A model generated the notes under the pieces. That model was given only the letters and a program-made list of their open reading frames with translations, was not told where the DNA came from and ran no database searches. From Candidatus Parcubacteria bacterium (GTDB taxonomy: Bacteria; Patescibacteriota; Minisyncoccia; Phycocordibacterales; SBAW01), in NCBI GenBank assembly GCA_019661855.1, contig JAIFWM010000004.1:1-19499 (forward strand): a DNA stretch of 19,499 nt, in the 5' to 3' direction. Both the position numbers and the translations under genes were made by a program. Positions 1 through 6,483 of the stretch are shown here, in pieces. Position 1 is the first letter of the stretch. The number at the start of each line of letters is the position of its first letter.

Positions 1-505
1 GTGGACGTTTAGATGACGTTTCCATATTTTTAGCGATAGAGAGTTTGGCAGCGACATAGTTTTCGAGGCTTCCGTGTGACTCAATATGTTCGGGTGCAAG
101 GTTAGTAAAAACTAAGGCATCAAGATCTATACCTTTGTGTCTAAATTGTTTTGCACCCTCTGAGGTCATTTCGATTACCGCGTGGGTTGCGCCCTTCGAA
201 ACTGCTTTGCGTAAAAATCGCTGCAAAAAAAATCTCCCCGGCATTGTCATCTTAAAGAGGTTAGGCTCACTCTCGTGCCCGATAGTAAAATGTATGGTTG
301 AGGCGACAGCAGTTTTGTATCCAGCTTCGCGCAAGATTGCATTAATAAGTTCGGTGGTCGTTGATTTGCCCTTAGTGCCCGTAACACCAATGACAAACAA
401 TGTACGCGAGGGGAATCCGTATATTAAAGCTCCTACTTGTGCGAGTAGGAAGTGATATGCTCCCAACACGGGGACAGGGAGTATTTTCTTTAAAAATGAT
501 TTCAT
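1..505 (-). CDS. Mur ligase family protein (MurE-like), partial, runs off left edge
   Basis: Seen: reading leftward from the ATG at 505, 168 codons stay open to the window edge. The ATP-binding P-loop GTKGKSTT lies at residues 43-50, and further on there is a TNLAPEHIESHG stretch that matches the metal and substrate loop of Mur ligases (TNL..DHL..HG in MurE). Known: Mur ligases add amino acids to UDP-MurNAc during cytoplasmic peptidoglycan precursor synthesis. Odd: canonical MurE carries about 100 residues of UDP-binding domain before the P-loop, whereas here only about 40, mostly hydrophobic, precede it, as in CPR Mur-like ligases, MurT or folylpolyglutamate synthase. The substrate is therefore uncertain. 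The ATG overlaps the ruvA stop as ATGA (502-505), implying cotranscription and coupled translation. The C-terminal domain is outside the window. Family placement is firm, exact enzyme is not. Confidence 0.8.
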   Translation of the reverse strand, partial: MKSFLKKILPVPVLGAYHFLLAQVGALIYGFPSRTLFVIGVTGTKGKSTTTELINAILREAGYKTAVASTIHFTIGHESEPNLFKMTMPGRFFLQRFLRKAVSKGATHAVIEMTSEGAKQFRHKGIDLDALVFTNLAPEHIESHGSLENYVAAKLSIAKNMETSSKRP

Positions 506-1080
506 GCCGAAGCGCGGCCTAATGTCTTAAGCGCAGCTGAGAGCCTCTCTTTCACACCCACGAGCTTAACGTCCAGCCCTTTGAGCGCCTGACGAGACTC
601 GTCGGCACGATACCCTAAAGCCATCAATGCTTCAATGACTTCGCCATCAGGGCCCACAGGTGCACCTGAATCTTTTTCACCCGCGAGTTTGTCGCGCAAT
701 TCAACGACAATACGTTCTGCGCTTTTCTTACCAATACCAAATACTTTGGTGAGTGCGCTGTTGTCACCCTGGGCGATAGCGCGTTTGAGCGACTTAATGT
801 CAGAGACATTAAGTATTCCAATCGCTGTTTTCGGCCCTACACCCGACACCGAGGTAAGCAACTTAAAAAAAGAAAGTTCTTCCTCACTTAAAAATCCGTA
901 AAGGTCGATAGCGTCCTCGCGCACTGCCGTGTGGATAAAGAGTGAGACCGGTTGACCCCCTTGCATTGAGAGAGCAGAGGCTAGTGGGACGCGCACACAG
1001 TAGCCCACACCGTTGACGTCGATTAAAACCGCGTTCTCGGGTGTAGTCCCGTCAAAAGTACCTTTGAGCTTGCCTATCAT
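502..1080 (-). CDS. ruvA: Holliday junction DNA helicase subunit RuvA
   Basis: 192 residues, the usual RuvA length. RuvA tetramers bind the four-way Holliday junction and load RuvB motors for branch migration in recombinational repair. Seen: an N-terminal OB-fold beginning MIGKLKG with LIDVNGVGYCV, then two helix-hairpin-helix motifs (SVSGVGPKTA near residue 80 and VFGIGKKSAERIV near residue 115), then a flexible linker and the C-terminal RuvB-binding three-helix domain (EVIEALMALGYRADES). The frame is open upstream of this ATG, but the extra 59 residues do not resemble RuvA, so the MIGKL start is chosen. The stop overlaps the ATG of the downstream Mur ligase. The start lies 24 bp from the divergent rpsT start, so any promoters here must overlap coding sequence. 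Confidence 0.96.
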   Translation of the reverse strand: MIGKLKGTFDGTTPENAVLIDVNGVGYCVRVPLASALSMQGGQPVSLFIHTAVREDAIDLYGFLSEEELSFFKLLTSVSGVGPKTAIGILNVSDIKSLKRAIAQGDNSALTKVFGIGKKSAERIVVELRDKLAGEKDSGAPVGPDGEVIEALMALGYRADESRQALKGLDVKLVGVKERLSAALKTLGRASA

Positions 1081-1091
1081 ATGCTTATAGA
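1064..1091 (+). promoter_or_regulatory. Candidate rpsT promoter inside the ruvA 5' end
   Basis: TTGAGC (1064-1069), a 16-bp spacer and TATAGA (1086-1091) precede the rpsT ATG at 1105, giving a leader of only a few nucleotides. It overlaps the first codons of ruvA on the other strand. Weak matches; position is the main support. Confidence 0.3.
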
Positions 1092-1104
1092 GTACTATCT
1101 CCGC

Positions 1105-1347
1105 ATGGCAATTACCAAGTCCGCCAAGAAAGCTCACCGCGCATCCCTTCGCAAGAAGGTCTTTAATGATGCACGTAGAGACTCTCTTCGTGGCGCACTC
1201 AAAGCAGTTCGCGGCGCACAAAAAGGGGATGTTAAAACTCTCTCTGCTGCCTACCAAGCTATTGATAAAGCTCTTAAGCGCGGACTCATCAAAAAGAACA
1301 CCGCTGCTCGCCGCAAGGCAAAAGTAGCTAAACTCCTTAAAGCCTAA
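1105..1347 (+). CDS. rpsT: Small ribosomal subunit protein S20
   Basis: 80 residues starting MAITKSAKKAHRASLRKKV, extremely rich in Lys, Arg and Ala and predicted all-helical, as expected for S20, which binds 16S rRNA near the bottom of the 30S body and helps early assembly. The second in-frame ATG is chosen because S20 proteins begin with this NIKSAKKR-like stretch; an ATG 24 nt earlier would add eight residues not seen in the family. No Shine-Dalgarno is visible. The gene is monocistronic, divergent from ruvA and convergent with the deacetylase, whose stop lies 3 bp away. Confidence 0.95.
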   Translation: MAITKSAKKAHRASLRKKVFNDARRDSLRGALKAVRGAQKGDVKTLSAAYQAIDKALKRGLIKKNTAARRKAKVAKLLKA

Positions 1348-1359
1348 CTTTTAGTTAGG
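1343..1359. terminator. Small hairpin between convergent stop codons
   Basis: CCTAAC and GTTAGG (6-bp stem, loop TTTTA) span both stop codons of the convergent rpsT and deacetylase genes. It could act as a weak bidirectional terminator, but the stem is short and no long U-tract follows. Confidence 0.3.
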
Positions 1360-3396
1360 TATCTGTGCGATTCCGTCTTGAAGCGTCACTACTTTGATGC
1401 CGCTTTGTTTAATGTAATTAACAATGCTTTGGAAGAGTGCTGGGGTGATTGCATATTCATCACCGCCGGTTTTAATATCGTGGAGCTCCAAGATAAGCCA
1501 GCGTTTGTCAGTATTAGCTTGGTCAATCCATTGTTTAACAGAGGCGAGTGTTGAGGTTTGATCAACACGAATGTCGTAAAGGTTAAATTTATCTGCAGTG
1601 GTACCGTTGAGACCAAAGTCTGACCCGCGTGCGCCAGCGTAGCTTGCACCTTTAACTTGATTTTCTACAGCTGTGTTCACGCCACCATATGGATATATGA
1701 ATGTCTTTGGAATAAATCCGTGTGCTACCAAATCATCGAACGAACCTTTAATTTCGGCTTGTGCTGCAGCAGAAGTTAAAGTTGTAAGGTCTGGATGTGT
1801 GCGGGTGTGCGCGTCTATTTCATTGCTCTCATTCTTAAGGGTGGTGATCTGTGCCCAGGTCATGTAGGGAGATGAATCAACTGATTGGGTAATTATTCCG
1901 TAGGTAGACTTAAGTCCCGCAGTGTTAAGTATTGGTCGGGCATTTTGATATTGAGACACGAGACCATCGTCAAACACGAGTGTGATCATACCTTGCGAGA
2001 AGTTATTGTTTGAGATCGGACTAAGTGATGCGTTGTCTATAGTGAGTGAACCGTTTTTATCAAGCGCATGCAGTACCGACATTGAGACAACTCCGGTTGG
2101 GACGGTGATCTGTGCTTTAAAGGTTTTCCATCCACTGCCCGTTGCTTCAGCATCGCCGATCCATTGGTAGTCATAGGTGCCGTTGGCATACAAGAATTCA
2201 ATACTTACGTTGGTTACTATGTTTGACATGTAGTCGTCTGAGAATTGGTAGGTGGTATGACTAGATACTGGTATATGGTCAAACCACCACTTGGCATCGC
2301 CGGATTTCCAATTGGTCACTACTACGTTTGCTGCCTTGCCCCCACCATTGCCTTGGACTGCATAGGTAAAGGTTCTCCTATTAGTACCCCAATAGTCTGC
2401 ATGCCAGCCTTGTGGGTTGTTGGTTGTACCCATTTCAAAATTGCCGTTGGTAATTAAGTTGCTTCCGGTGGTTGGAGGAGTTGTGGTTGCAGGGGGAGTA
2501 GTTGTAGCGGGAGGTGTGGTTGTTGCCGGTGGAGTTGTTGTTGCCGGAGGAGTTGTAGTGCTGCTGGCTAGAGTAATAAACACAGTGGTCGTTGCTGCAG
2601 TATTTCCTGCGCTATTTGTTGCAGTAAGTACGTACGTGGTTGTTGCCGTAGGGTTTACTACTTTAGAGGTAAGGCCCGTGACGTTGCCCACACCGTTGTT
2701 GATCGAAAGGGAAGTTGCGCTTGCGGTGACCCAAGAAAGTGTAGAGCTTTGTCCCGATTGAACACTCGTAGGATTTGCCGTGAATGAACTAATGACTGGT
2801 TTAGATGCTGGAGGTGTGGTTGTTGCCGGTGGAGTTGTGGTTGCAGCTGCCGATGCGTCAGTCACGCTCATGTTATCCACAGAGAGATTTCCTACACTCG
2901 AAATAATATGCAAAATGCTCATTGATTTTGCATTGGCAGGTACCGTCACCTGGCCCGTAAAGTTTTGCCACGCACCGCCGGTGGACCCTGTGTTGCCAAG
3001 TGCCGCGTATGAGAACGAGCCATTAGTCATAATGAACTCTGCGTCCACTTCGGCAGCTATGTTTGAAGAGTATGAGTCCTTGATATCGTATTTTTTGCCA
3101 GGTGTTACCGGAATATGAGTGAAGTACCATTTAGCATCACCTGAGCTGCGTGAAGTGATATCAACTTTCACTGCTTTGCCTGTAGGGCCTGCTGCAGGAT
3201 AAGTAAAAGTAGGCGAGAGAGTACCCCATGAGTCGGTGGCCCAACCTTGAGGTAGGTTTGCATTTGAAGAGTTAGCAATTTCAACGTCCCCGTTAGGAAC
3301 AAGATTAGTTGCCGCTTGAGTAAATGAAATAGAAAGGCTAAAAAGAATAAGCGCTGCAGCGAAAGTTCCAAAAATAAAGGGTCGTGCTGAAGTCAT
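1351..3396 (-). CDS. Secreted multidomain polysaccharide deacetylase (NodB fold)
   Basis: 681 residues. Residues 1-29 form a signal peptide or anchor ending near TQAA. Residues 31-180 and 313-460 are two copies of the same beta-sandwich, carbohydrate-binding-like domain (shared GDAKW.F.HIPV, SNI, TVP...SMS.LH and L..DN). Between them lies an Ig-like domain (about 200-276) flanked by TTTPPA linkers. Residues 468-681 are a NodB deacetylase domain with the family motifs: VFDDG (474-478, metal Asp and base), HTRTH (530-534, metal His), YPYGG (568-572) and LELHD (636-640). Known: such enzymes remove acetyl groups from peptidoglycan or other polysaccharides outside the membrane, metal-dependently. 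Inference: the duplicated domains hold the enzyme on a surface glycan of self or host. The catalytic residues look complete. No Shine-Dalgarno precedes the ATG. Confidence 0.9.
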   Translation of the reverse strand: MTSARPFIFGTFAAALILFSLSISFTQAATNLVPNGDVEIANSSNANLPQGWATDSWGTLSPTFTYPAAGPTGKAVKVDITSRSSGDAKWYFTHIPVTPGKKYDIKDSYSSNIAAEVDAEFIMTNGSFSYAALGNTGSTGGAWQNFTGQVTVPANAKSMSILHIISSVGNLSVDNMSVTDASAAATTTPPATTTPPASKPVISSFTANPTSVQSGQSSTLSWVTASATSLSINNGVGNVTGLTSKVVNPTATTTYVLTATNSAGNTAATTTVFITLASSTTTPPATTTPPATTTPPATTTPPATTTPPTTGSNLITNGNFEMGTTNNPQGWHADYWGTNRRTFTYAVQGNGGGKAANVVVTNWKSGDAKWWFDHIPVSSHTTYQFSDDYMSNIVTNVSIEFLYANGTYDYQWIGDAEATGSGWKTFKAQITVPTGVVSMSVLHALDKNGSLTIDNASLSPISNNNFSQGMITLVFDDGLVSQYQNARPILNTAGLKSTYGIITQSVDSSPYMTWAQITTLKNESNEIDAHTRTHPDLTTLTSAAAQAEIKGSFDDLVAHGFIPKTFIYPYGGVNTAVENQVKGASYAGARGSDFGLNGTTADKFNLYDIRVDQTSTLASVKQWIDQANTDKRWLILELHDIKTGGDEYAITPALFQSIVNYIKQSGIKVVTLQDGIAQIPN
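2467..2562 (-). repeat. In-frame 18-nt tandem repeat coding TTTPPA linker
   Basis: Residues 279-310 of the deacetylase are about five copies of TTTPPA. Copies differ at synonymous positions, so the array is not freshly expanded. A shorter two-copy version lies at residues 186-197 (about 2806-2841). It is a flexible Pro/Thr linker between domains. Confidence 0.85.
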
Positions 3397-3455
3397 AAAA
3401 AGGAATCTTAAATTGTAATGAGTCTAATCTGAAGCTACTGTTAATTAACTGTTTT

Positions 3456-3464
3456 TGCTATAGT
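3456..3464 (+). promoter_or_regulatory. Extended -10 promoter, leaderless start
   Basis: TGC followed by TATAGT; 6 nt separate the hexamer from the ATG at 3471, so the predicted transcription start falls on or beside the start codon. Confidence 0.55.
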
Positions 3465-3470
3465 CCTGCT

Positions 3471-4232
3471 ATGAAATCGTTTCCCTTGATTATTGTACTA
3501 CTAGCAACTGCCATCGTGGCAGCCCTCATAGTAACTAATTGGGGCAACCACGACCAGCCCCTCCCTATCCAATATGCGGGTACTTCAACCCCTTCGGCCC
3601 TTACTGAAGCCACATCTTCGCCATCTGGGGTATCAGAAGTACGAGCAACTACTACTACCACCACATCTGCGCCTAACTCCAAGATTGTTTCCAAAAAAGC
3701 CATCACCACCATGTTTTGGGTAGGTGAGGAGGCGGATCAAGATAACTCCTATATATCAAACAGTCCCAGCTACTGGGATGACAGTTGGCAGGAACATTTT
3801 GGCGGTGTTGATTATCCCAAGTGTCGCTCTGGTTACAACCCATGCGGATTTACACCAAAAGAAAATACATTTTATGTGGCACTCCCCTATGGTGAGTATG
3901 ACGAAGAGGGAAATTTAAAAGCAGATGCTCCTAAATCTTTTACGTTTAAAAATCATTGGGTCGAAGTAGTACGTGGAGACAAAACTTGTTATGGCCAGTG
4001 GGAGGATGTGGGCCCGATACACGAAGATGATAAAGCGTATGTATTTGGTGCCGCACAAACACCGCTTAATACCTTTGATGCAAAAGCAGGGTTAGATGTT
4101 TCGCCAGCGCTTTGGCAATGCTTAGGGTTAGAAGACAATGGAGTGACTTCGTGGCGCTTTGTCGATGCTAACGAAGTGCCTCAAGGCCCGTGGAAAACTA
4201 TCGTAACGACCCGAGGAATAAGTTGGCAATAA
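3471..4232 (+). CDS. Secreted or membrane-anchored protein, possible double-psi beta-barrel
   Basis: 253 residues. An uncleaved signal or membrane anchor spans about residues 4-22, followed by a Ser/Thr/Pro-rich spacer to about residue 78 and a compact extracytoplasmic domain (about 79-253). Four cysteines (118, 125, 173, 217) suggest disulfides. The stretch KNHWVEVVRG...GQWEDVGP and later DAKAGLDVSPALWQCLGL...GVTSWRFV resembles double-psi beta-barrel proteins (RlpA, expansin), where similar segments carry the core Asp and a final V.W strand. That assignment rests on pattern only. If right, a glycan-binding or lytic role would fit the divergent deacetylase next door. Expression appears leaderless from the extended -10 box just upstream. 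Confidence 0.6.
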   Translation: MKSFPLIIVLLATAIVAALIVTNWGNHDQPLPIQYAGTSTPSALTEATSSPSGVSEVRATTTTTTSAPNSKIVSKKAITTMFWVGEEADQDNSYISNSPSYWDDSWQEHFGGVDYPKCRSGYNPCGFTPKENTFYVALPYGEYDEEGNLKADAPKSFTFKNHWVEVVRGDKTCYGQWEDVGPIHEDDKAYVFGAAQTPLNTFDAKAGLDVSPALWQCLGLEDNGVTSWRFVDANEVPQGPWKTIVTTRGISWQ

Positions 4233-4242
4233 TTTTATCTAC

Positions 4243-4317
4243 TGGTGCTCCCGCCAGGAATCGAACCTGGATCACAAGCTCCGCAAGCTTGCATTCTATC
4301 CGTTGAACTACGAGAGC
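4243..4317 (-). tRNA. tRNA-Arg (anticodon GCG), CCA encoded
   Basis: Full cloverleaf on the minus strand: acceptor GCTCTCG with CGGGAGC (one G-U pair), anticodon stem CAAGC/GCTTG, loop TTGCGGA with anticodon GCG, T arm with GGTTCGATTCC, discriminator A and encoded CCA (4243-4245). Most bacteria use ACG, edited to ICG, for this box; G34 is unusual. Confidence 0.93.
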
Positions 4318-4332
4318 AGTTCTGTTTTTGTA

Positions 4333-4800
4333 TCACAAACCGAAGATCTCCGCGAGGTGCTCGCCCATGTGAGGATGTTGCTCCTCCTCTTTTACAAAGT
4401 CGCGCACGTGATCACGCACGAGCTGCCCTTGTTCGTGCGAGTCGAGTGGGAGAGAGACGCGTGGCATAAGCAAACTGTTGGTAGTGAGGAACAGTCGCGG
4501 AGTTTCGCCGTCGCGCTCTACCCAAAACGAGTGAATAGTAGAAAAATTGTACATAGTGCCGTCTATAGAGATACCGCGTGTGTCTATGCGCACTATATGG
4601 TCACGCGGGCCCCGTGCCGCCAGTACTCCTATAGAGAGAGTGCCTACCAATAAAATAATGGCGAGGAGTCCATTGCCAAACCAAATAGAGAGGCCAGCTC
4701 CTACAACTCCAAATGTCCCCAGCGCCCAGTACCAGTCGGTACTATGCTCACGGTGCATGTGCGTCTTAACCTCCCAGGTAATGTGCTTCTCCTCGGGCAT
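4333..4800 (-). CDS. Small membrane protein with a PH-like cytosolic domain (hypothetical)
   Basis: 155 residues; no named family recognised. Seen: a charged N-terminus (ITWEVKTHMHREHSTDWYW), two closely spaced transmembrane helices (about residues 24-41 and 45-61), then a beta-rich domain (HIVRIDTRGISIDGTMYNFSTIHSFWVERD...) whose layout resembles bacterial PH-like domains that follow two helices. The C-terminus is acidic and His-rich. It sits between tRNA-Ser and tRNA-Arg on the same strand and may share their transcript. A TATACT box at 4810-4815 and a good Shine-Dalgarno GGGAGG four nucleotides before the ATG support this start. The function is unknown. Confidence 0.75.
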   Translation of the reverse strand: MPEEKHITWEVKTHMHREHSTDWYWALGTFGVVGAGLSIWFGNGLLAIILLVGTLSIGVLAARGPRDHIVRIDTRGISIDGTMYNFSTIHSFWVERDGETPRLFLTTNSLLMPRVSLPLDSHEQGQLVRDHVRDFVKEEEQHPHMGEHLAEIFGL

Positions 4801-4809
4801 TTACCTCCC

Positions 4810-4815
4810 AGTATA
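4810..4815 (-). promoter_or_regulatory. -10 box (TATACT) for the 4333-4800 gene
   Basis: TATACT on the minus strand, 9 nt before the ATG at 4800; a GGGAGG Shine-Dalgarno lies between them. It sits in the short gap after tRNA-Ser. Confidence 0.4.
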
Positions 4816-4829
4816 ACTCTGATTCTAGG

Positions 4830-4914
4830 CGGATGGGGTGAGATTCGAACTCACGGTACCTTTCGGTACGACAGTTTTCAAGACTGTTGCCTTAAACCAC
4901 TCGGCCACCCATCC
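4830..4914 (-). tRNA. tRNA-Ser (anticodon TGA), CCA not encoded
   Basis: Acceptor GGATGGG/CCCATCC, discriminator G, anticodon stem ACAGT/ACTGT with loop CTTGAAA (TGA), and a long class II variable arm with paired GGTACC-like strands, typical of tRNA-Ser. The 3' flank reads CCT, so CCA must be added enzymatically. Confidence 0.95.
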
Positions 4915-4921
4915 AATATTT

Positions 4922-4930
4922 TGTTATGCT
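4922..4930 (+). promoter_or_regulatory. Extended -10 promoter, leaderless start of ruvX
   Basis: TGT then TATGCT, 6 nt before the ATG at 4937. It lies just 7 bp beyond the 5' end of the divergent tRNA-Ser. Confidence 0.45.
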
Positions 4931-4936
4931 ACACCA

Positions 4937-5344
4937 ATGCGACACTTAGGGATAGACTATGGGACCACACGCGTCGGAGTTGCCCTTTCAGACGAAGAGG
5001 GGCGATTAGCATTTCCACTTGAGGTTATAGAGTCCGGACCCAAGGCGCTTTCGCGCGTGGTTGAACTCGCACAGACAAATAATGTGCAAAAAGTTGTCAT
5101 AGGTGAATCGCGCAACTTTAAAAACGAGCCAAATTTGGTTATGGAAGACATTGAGCAATTTAAAAAAGATTTAGAGGAACTTTCGCACCTTCCAGTCGAC
5201 TACCAACAAGAGTTTTTTACCTCAACACAAGCTGCGCGACAGTTTGAACCAGACGGGTCACGCAAAGAAAATCCTTCGCAAAAAAAGTTAGACGCCTCTG
5301 CAGCGGCGTTGATATTGCAGAGTTATCTTGATACACATAAGTAA
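4937..5344 (+). CDS. ruvX: RuvX/YqgF-family RNase H-fold nuclease
   Basis: 135 residues. YqgF proteins have an RNase H-like fold and act in 16S rRNA 5'-end processing; some resolve Holliday junctions. Seen: MRHLGIDYGTTRVGVALSD with the first catalytic Asp, LPVDYQQEFFTS in the position of the second acidic residue, and QKKLDASAAALILQSYLD with the third. The middle GESRNFKNEPNLVMED replaces the usual GLP...G motif, a divergence I associate with CPR homologues. The start is chosen at MRHLGIDYG because the 33 residues upstream are read through the antisense of tRNA-Ser. One base separates it from the next ORF, so the three genes 4937-6283 form an operon. Confidence 0.88.
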   Translation: MRHLGIDYGTTRVGVALSDEEGRLAFPLEVIESGPKALSRVVELAQTNNVQKVVIGESRNFKNEPNLVMEDIEQFKKDLEELSHLPVDYQQEFFTSTQAARQFEPDGSRKENPSQKKLDASAAALILQSYLDTHK

Positions 5345-5345
5345 C

Positions 5346-5675
5346 ATGGAACATATTTCAATAGATGATTTTAAAAAAGTAGAGATCCGCGTTGGCGAAA
5401 TCATGATCGCTGAGCGTATAGAGGGGAGTGACAAGCTCCTTAAACTCAAAGTTAATTTTGGAGACGAAGAACGCCAGGTACTCTCGGGTATAGCTCCATT
5501 TTTTTCAGATCCACAAGAGCTCGTAGGAAAGAAGTGTCCGTTTGTTACCAACCTCGCTCCTCGCATGATGATGGGGTTGGAGTCGCAAGCAATGATCTTG
5601 GCAGTGGGTGGCGATGATGAAAATCCTTTTTCACTTTTTGAAGTACAGGTTAAACCGGGTACGCGGGTGCGCTAA
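5346..5675 (+). CDS. tRNA-binding domain protein (Trbp111/MetRS C-terminal type)
   Basis: 109 residues, almost entirely one EMAP II/Trbp111-type OB-fold. Seen: IDDFKKVEIRVGEIMIAERIEGSDKLLKLKV, then VLSGIAPFF..PQELVGKKCPFVTNLAPRMMMGLESQAMILA, which is the standard pattern of the C-terminal domain of methionyl-tRNA synthetase and of free-standing Trbp111/CsaA. Known: these dimers bind the tRNA elbow or, for CsaA, unfolded proteins. Inference: it may work in trans with a MetRS lacking its C-terminal domain. The start lies one base after the ruvX stop, with no Shine-Dalgarno; an ATG six codons earlier would overlap ruvX and is less likely. Confidence 0.88.
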   Translation: MEHISIDDFKKVEIRVGEIMIAERIEGSDKLLKLKVNFGDEERQVLSGIAPFFSDPQELVGKKCPFVTNLAPRMMMGLESQAMILAVGGDDENPFSLFEVQVKPGTRVR

Positions 5676-5677
5676 TT

Positions 5678-6283
5678 ATGAAGTGGCTTGAGGCAGTAAA
5701 GGATAGAGTGTGGCAGTGGTTTGAACAGCATGCACACAAACCACACGCTTTAGCCTGGCTTTCGCTTGTAGCATTTACTGATGCAATATTTTTTCCTATC
5801 GCGCCAGAAATCTTTTTAGTTGCACTCACGACTGCGCAGCCCACACATTGGCGACGTTATCTTTCGGTCTCAATACTATCTTCAGCGCTCGGTGCAGTTG
5901 TTGCGTACTTCATTGCGGTGTTTATTTTTAATCAATTTGGAGAGCCTATACTCGCCTGGTACGGTTTTGAAAGGGCGTTTGTGATGGCCCAGCATAGTAT
6001 CGGCCAACATGTGTTTTTTGCTATGGCACTTGCGTCGTTTACTCCGATACCCGACAAAGTCTTTATCTATGCAGCCGGATTTTTGCATGCACCGTTTACA
6101 ACTTTTTTCGTAGGCTATGTGTTAGGCAGAAGTGCGCGCATGGCACTCTTTGTGTATATGGCAGGGAGATATGGTAAACATGTGCTCGATTTTATTAACA
6201 AATACTTTTTCTGGTTTACTGTTATTCTGTTCGCACTTTTGGCAGTGTATGGTATCGTGCATTGGCACATATTCCCCTGGTAG
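5678..6283 (+). CDS. YqaA/DedA-like membrane protein (VTT/SNARE-associated fold)
   Basis: 201 residues with about five hydrophobic segments. Seen: AFTDAIFFPIAPEIFLVAL near residue 35, ASFTPIPDKVFIYAAGF near residue 118 and GRSARMALFVYMAGRYG near residue 150. These match the YqaA branch of the DedA superfamily (re-entrant loop with F.P.P, then G...R). Known: DedA-type proteins act in lipid scrambling or undecaprenyl-phosphate recycling and proton homeostasis in the inner membrane; the YqaA branch is uncharacterised. The start follows the previous stop by 2 nt without a Shine-Dalgarno, making it the last gene of the ruvX operon, directly before tRNA-Arg(TCT). Confidence 0.85.
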   Translation: MKWLEAVKDRVWQWFEQHAHKPHALAWLSLVAFTDAIFFPIAPEIFLVALTTAQPTHWRRYLSVSILSSALGAVVAYFIAVFIFNQFGEPILAWYGFERAFVMAQHSIGQHVFFAMALASFTPIPDKVFIYAAGFLHAPFTTFFVGYVLGRSARMALFVYMAGRYGKHVLDFINKYFFWFTVILFALLAVYGIVHWHIFPW

Positions 6284-6295
6284 AATTGAGGGATC

Positions 6296-6370
6296 GCCCC
6301 TGTAGTTAAATGGATATAACTGCGGACTTCTAAGCCGCTATTGCAGGTTCGATTCCTGCCGGGGGCACCA
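6296..6370 (+). tRNA. tRNA-Arg (anticodon TCT), CCA encoded
   Basis: Acceptor GCCCCTG/CGGGGGC, loop CTTCTAA with anticodon TCT, T arm GCAGG/CCTGC, discriminator A, CCA at 6368-6370. Pair 31-39 is an A-G mismatch. The GCACCA end is also part of a 13-bp hairpin with downstream sequence. Confidence 0.94.
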
Positions 6371-6393
6371 ATAGTGCAGAGCACTATTGGTGC
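6365..6393 (+). repeat. Perfect 13-bp stem-loop containing the tRNA-Arg 3' end
   Basis: Left arm 6365-6377 (GCACCAATAGTGC), loop AGA, right arm 6381-6393 (GCACTATTGGTGC). The left arm includes the last acceptor bases, the discriminator and CCA of tRNA-Arg(TCT). No U-tract follows, so it is not a standard terminator; a role in tRNA 3' processing or transcript separation is inferred. Confidence 0.7.
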
Positions 6394-6407
6394 AGAGTAA
6401 GATAAAT

Positions 6408-6483
6408 GCACCCTTAGCTCAGTTGGTAGAGCAACCCCTTTACACGGGGAAGGTCGTAGGTTCGAGTCCTACAGGGTGCACCA
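6408..6483 (+). tRNA. tRNA-Val (anticodon TAC), CCA encoded, overlaps next CDS by 1 nt
   Basis: Acceptor GCACCCT/AGGGTGC, D arm with AGTTGGTAGAG, anticodon loop TTTACAC with anticodon TAC, T arm TTCGAGT, discriminator A at 6480 and CCA at 6481-6483. The final A at 6483 is also the A of the ATG of the pseudouridine synthase. Confidence 0.95.

Noticed and set aside
1081..1257. 59-residue N-terminal extension of ruvA
   Set aside because: Does not resemble RuvA and runs antisense through rpsT; MIGKL at 1080 is the family start.
2467..2562. Possible CRISPR array
   Set aside because: Repeats are 18 nt, contiguous, in frame and without spacers; they encode a Pro/Thr linker.
2417..2761. Plus-strand open frame with VVVAGG repeats
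   Set aside because: It is the antisense reading of the TTTPPA linker and Ig-like domain of the deacetylase; low-complexity shadow with no independent support.
4838..4936. 33-residue upstream extension of RuvX
   Set aside because: It reads through antisense tRNA-Ser; the family starts at the MRHLGIDYG segment.
6387..6482. Upstream extension of the pseudouridine synthase
   Set aside because: It would translate through tRNA-Val; the extra residues are a tRNA-derived reading frame.
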